DNA of 6,187 nucleotides, taken from contig DCVK01000048.1 of the NCBI GenBank assembly GCA_002335385.1, positions 1 to 6,187 of the forward strand, written 5' to 3'. The DNA is from Candidatus Aminicenantes bacterium UBA2190 (GTDB lineage: Bacteria; Acidobacteriota; Aminicenantia; UBA2199). Below, piece after piece: positions 5,943 through 6,187 of this stretch. Under the pieces are notes generated by a model. That model was not told the DNA's origin and did no database searches. It saw only the letters and a list, made by a program, of their open reading frames with translations. The position numbers and the translations under genes are program-made. Each line of letters starts with the position of its first letter. The first letter of the stretch is position 1.

Positions 5943-6187
5943 ATGTCGGACAAAAAACTGGAGTGGAAAGATACGCTGAACCTGCCGCGCACCGACTTTC
6001 CCATGAAGGCCCAGCTCAGCCAGAAAGAGCCCGAGATGCTGAAAAAATGGCAGGATGCCGGCATCTACGAGCGCATCCTGGAAAGCCGCGCCGGCTGCGA
6101 GCCCTACATCCTGCACGACGGTCCGCCCTACGCCAACGGCAACATCCACCTGGGCACGGCATTGAACAAGATCCTCAAGGACTTCGT
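5943..6187 (+). CDS. ileS: Isoleucyl-tRNA synthetase, N-terminal 81 residues (cut by window edge)
   Basis: This is the start of the class I enzyme that charges tRNA-Ile with isoleucine in the cytosol. The family N-terminus is clear: WKDTLNLPRTDFPMKA (8-23), EPEMLKKWQDAGIYE (29-43), then the active-site entry ILHDGPPYANGNIHLG (56-71) and TALNKILKDF. The HIGH-type signature reads HLGT at 69-72, where His is more usual at the fourth position. The ATG follows GGAG (5931-5934) with an 8-nt spacing and a good promoter. The frame is open at the window end, so the editing, KMSKS and anticodon-binding regions are not visible. Confidence 0.95.
   Translation, partial: MSDKKLEWKDTLNLPRTDFPMKAQLSQKEPEMLKKWQDAGIYERILESRAGCEPYILHDGPPYANGNIHLGTALNKILKDF

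Overview
The window is GC-rich bacterial chromosome with compact gene packing, strong Shine-Dalgarno sites and sigma70-like promoters. The protein set (a cytosolic hybrid histidine kinase with a Cys-rich PAS, a DUF72 protein, a DUF4342 protein, a small cupin, and an IleRS with no T-box leader) suggests a Gram-negative-type environmental, probably anaerobic lineage such as Ca. Aminicenantes, Acidobacteriota or Desulfobacterota. This placement is an inference from gene style; no marker gene is complete enough to fix it.

Layout. Positions 91-4633 hold a three-gene minus-strand operon. In transcription order it has a 742-aa soluble hybrid sensor kinase (coiled coil, GAF, PAS, HisKA, HATPase, REC), a DUF72/YecE-like protein overlapping it by 14 nt, and a 502-aa membrane-anchored protein of unknown function 15 nt further on. 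A promoter with a perfect TATAAT lies just upstream of the kinase. A 397-bp divergent intergenic region (4634-5030) follows, then a plus-strand cupin gene (5031-5372) ending in a perfect 9-bp stem-loop. The convergent minus-strand DUF4342 gene is at 5435-5692. A second divergent spacer (5693-5942) leads to the 5' end of ileS (from 5943, cut by the window edge).

The most unusual content is between the genes. The region downstream of the operon and both divergent spacers contain short-word repeats with period 7 (CGTAATT, AAGGCGT/CGCCCTA, GCGTCAC, CGGTTGA types), period 6 (CAGTGT) or period 11 (TTCCC plus six bases). Three of the tracts are organised as imperfect inverted repeats: one arm is a tandem of a word and the other a tandem of its reverse complement, with a 30-55 nt spacer. 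The words differ from site to site but the architecture recurs. One tract runs into the 3' end of a gene and supplies its last codons and stop. Another mimics an N-terminal extension of the kinase (LTLTLTLTL). I see no CRISPR, transposase, tRNA, rRNA or defence system; the candidate novelty is this family of word-repeat inverted elements.
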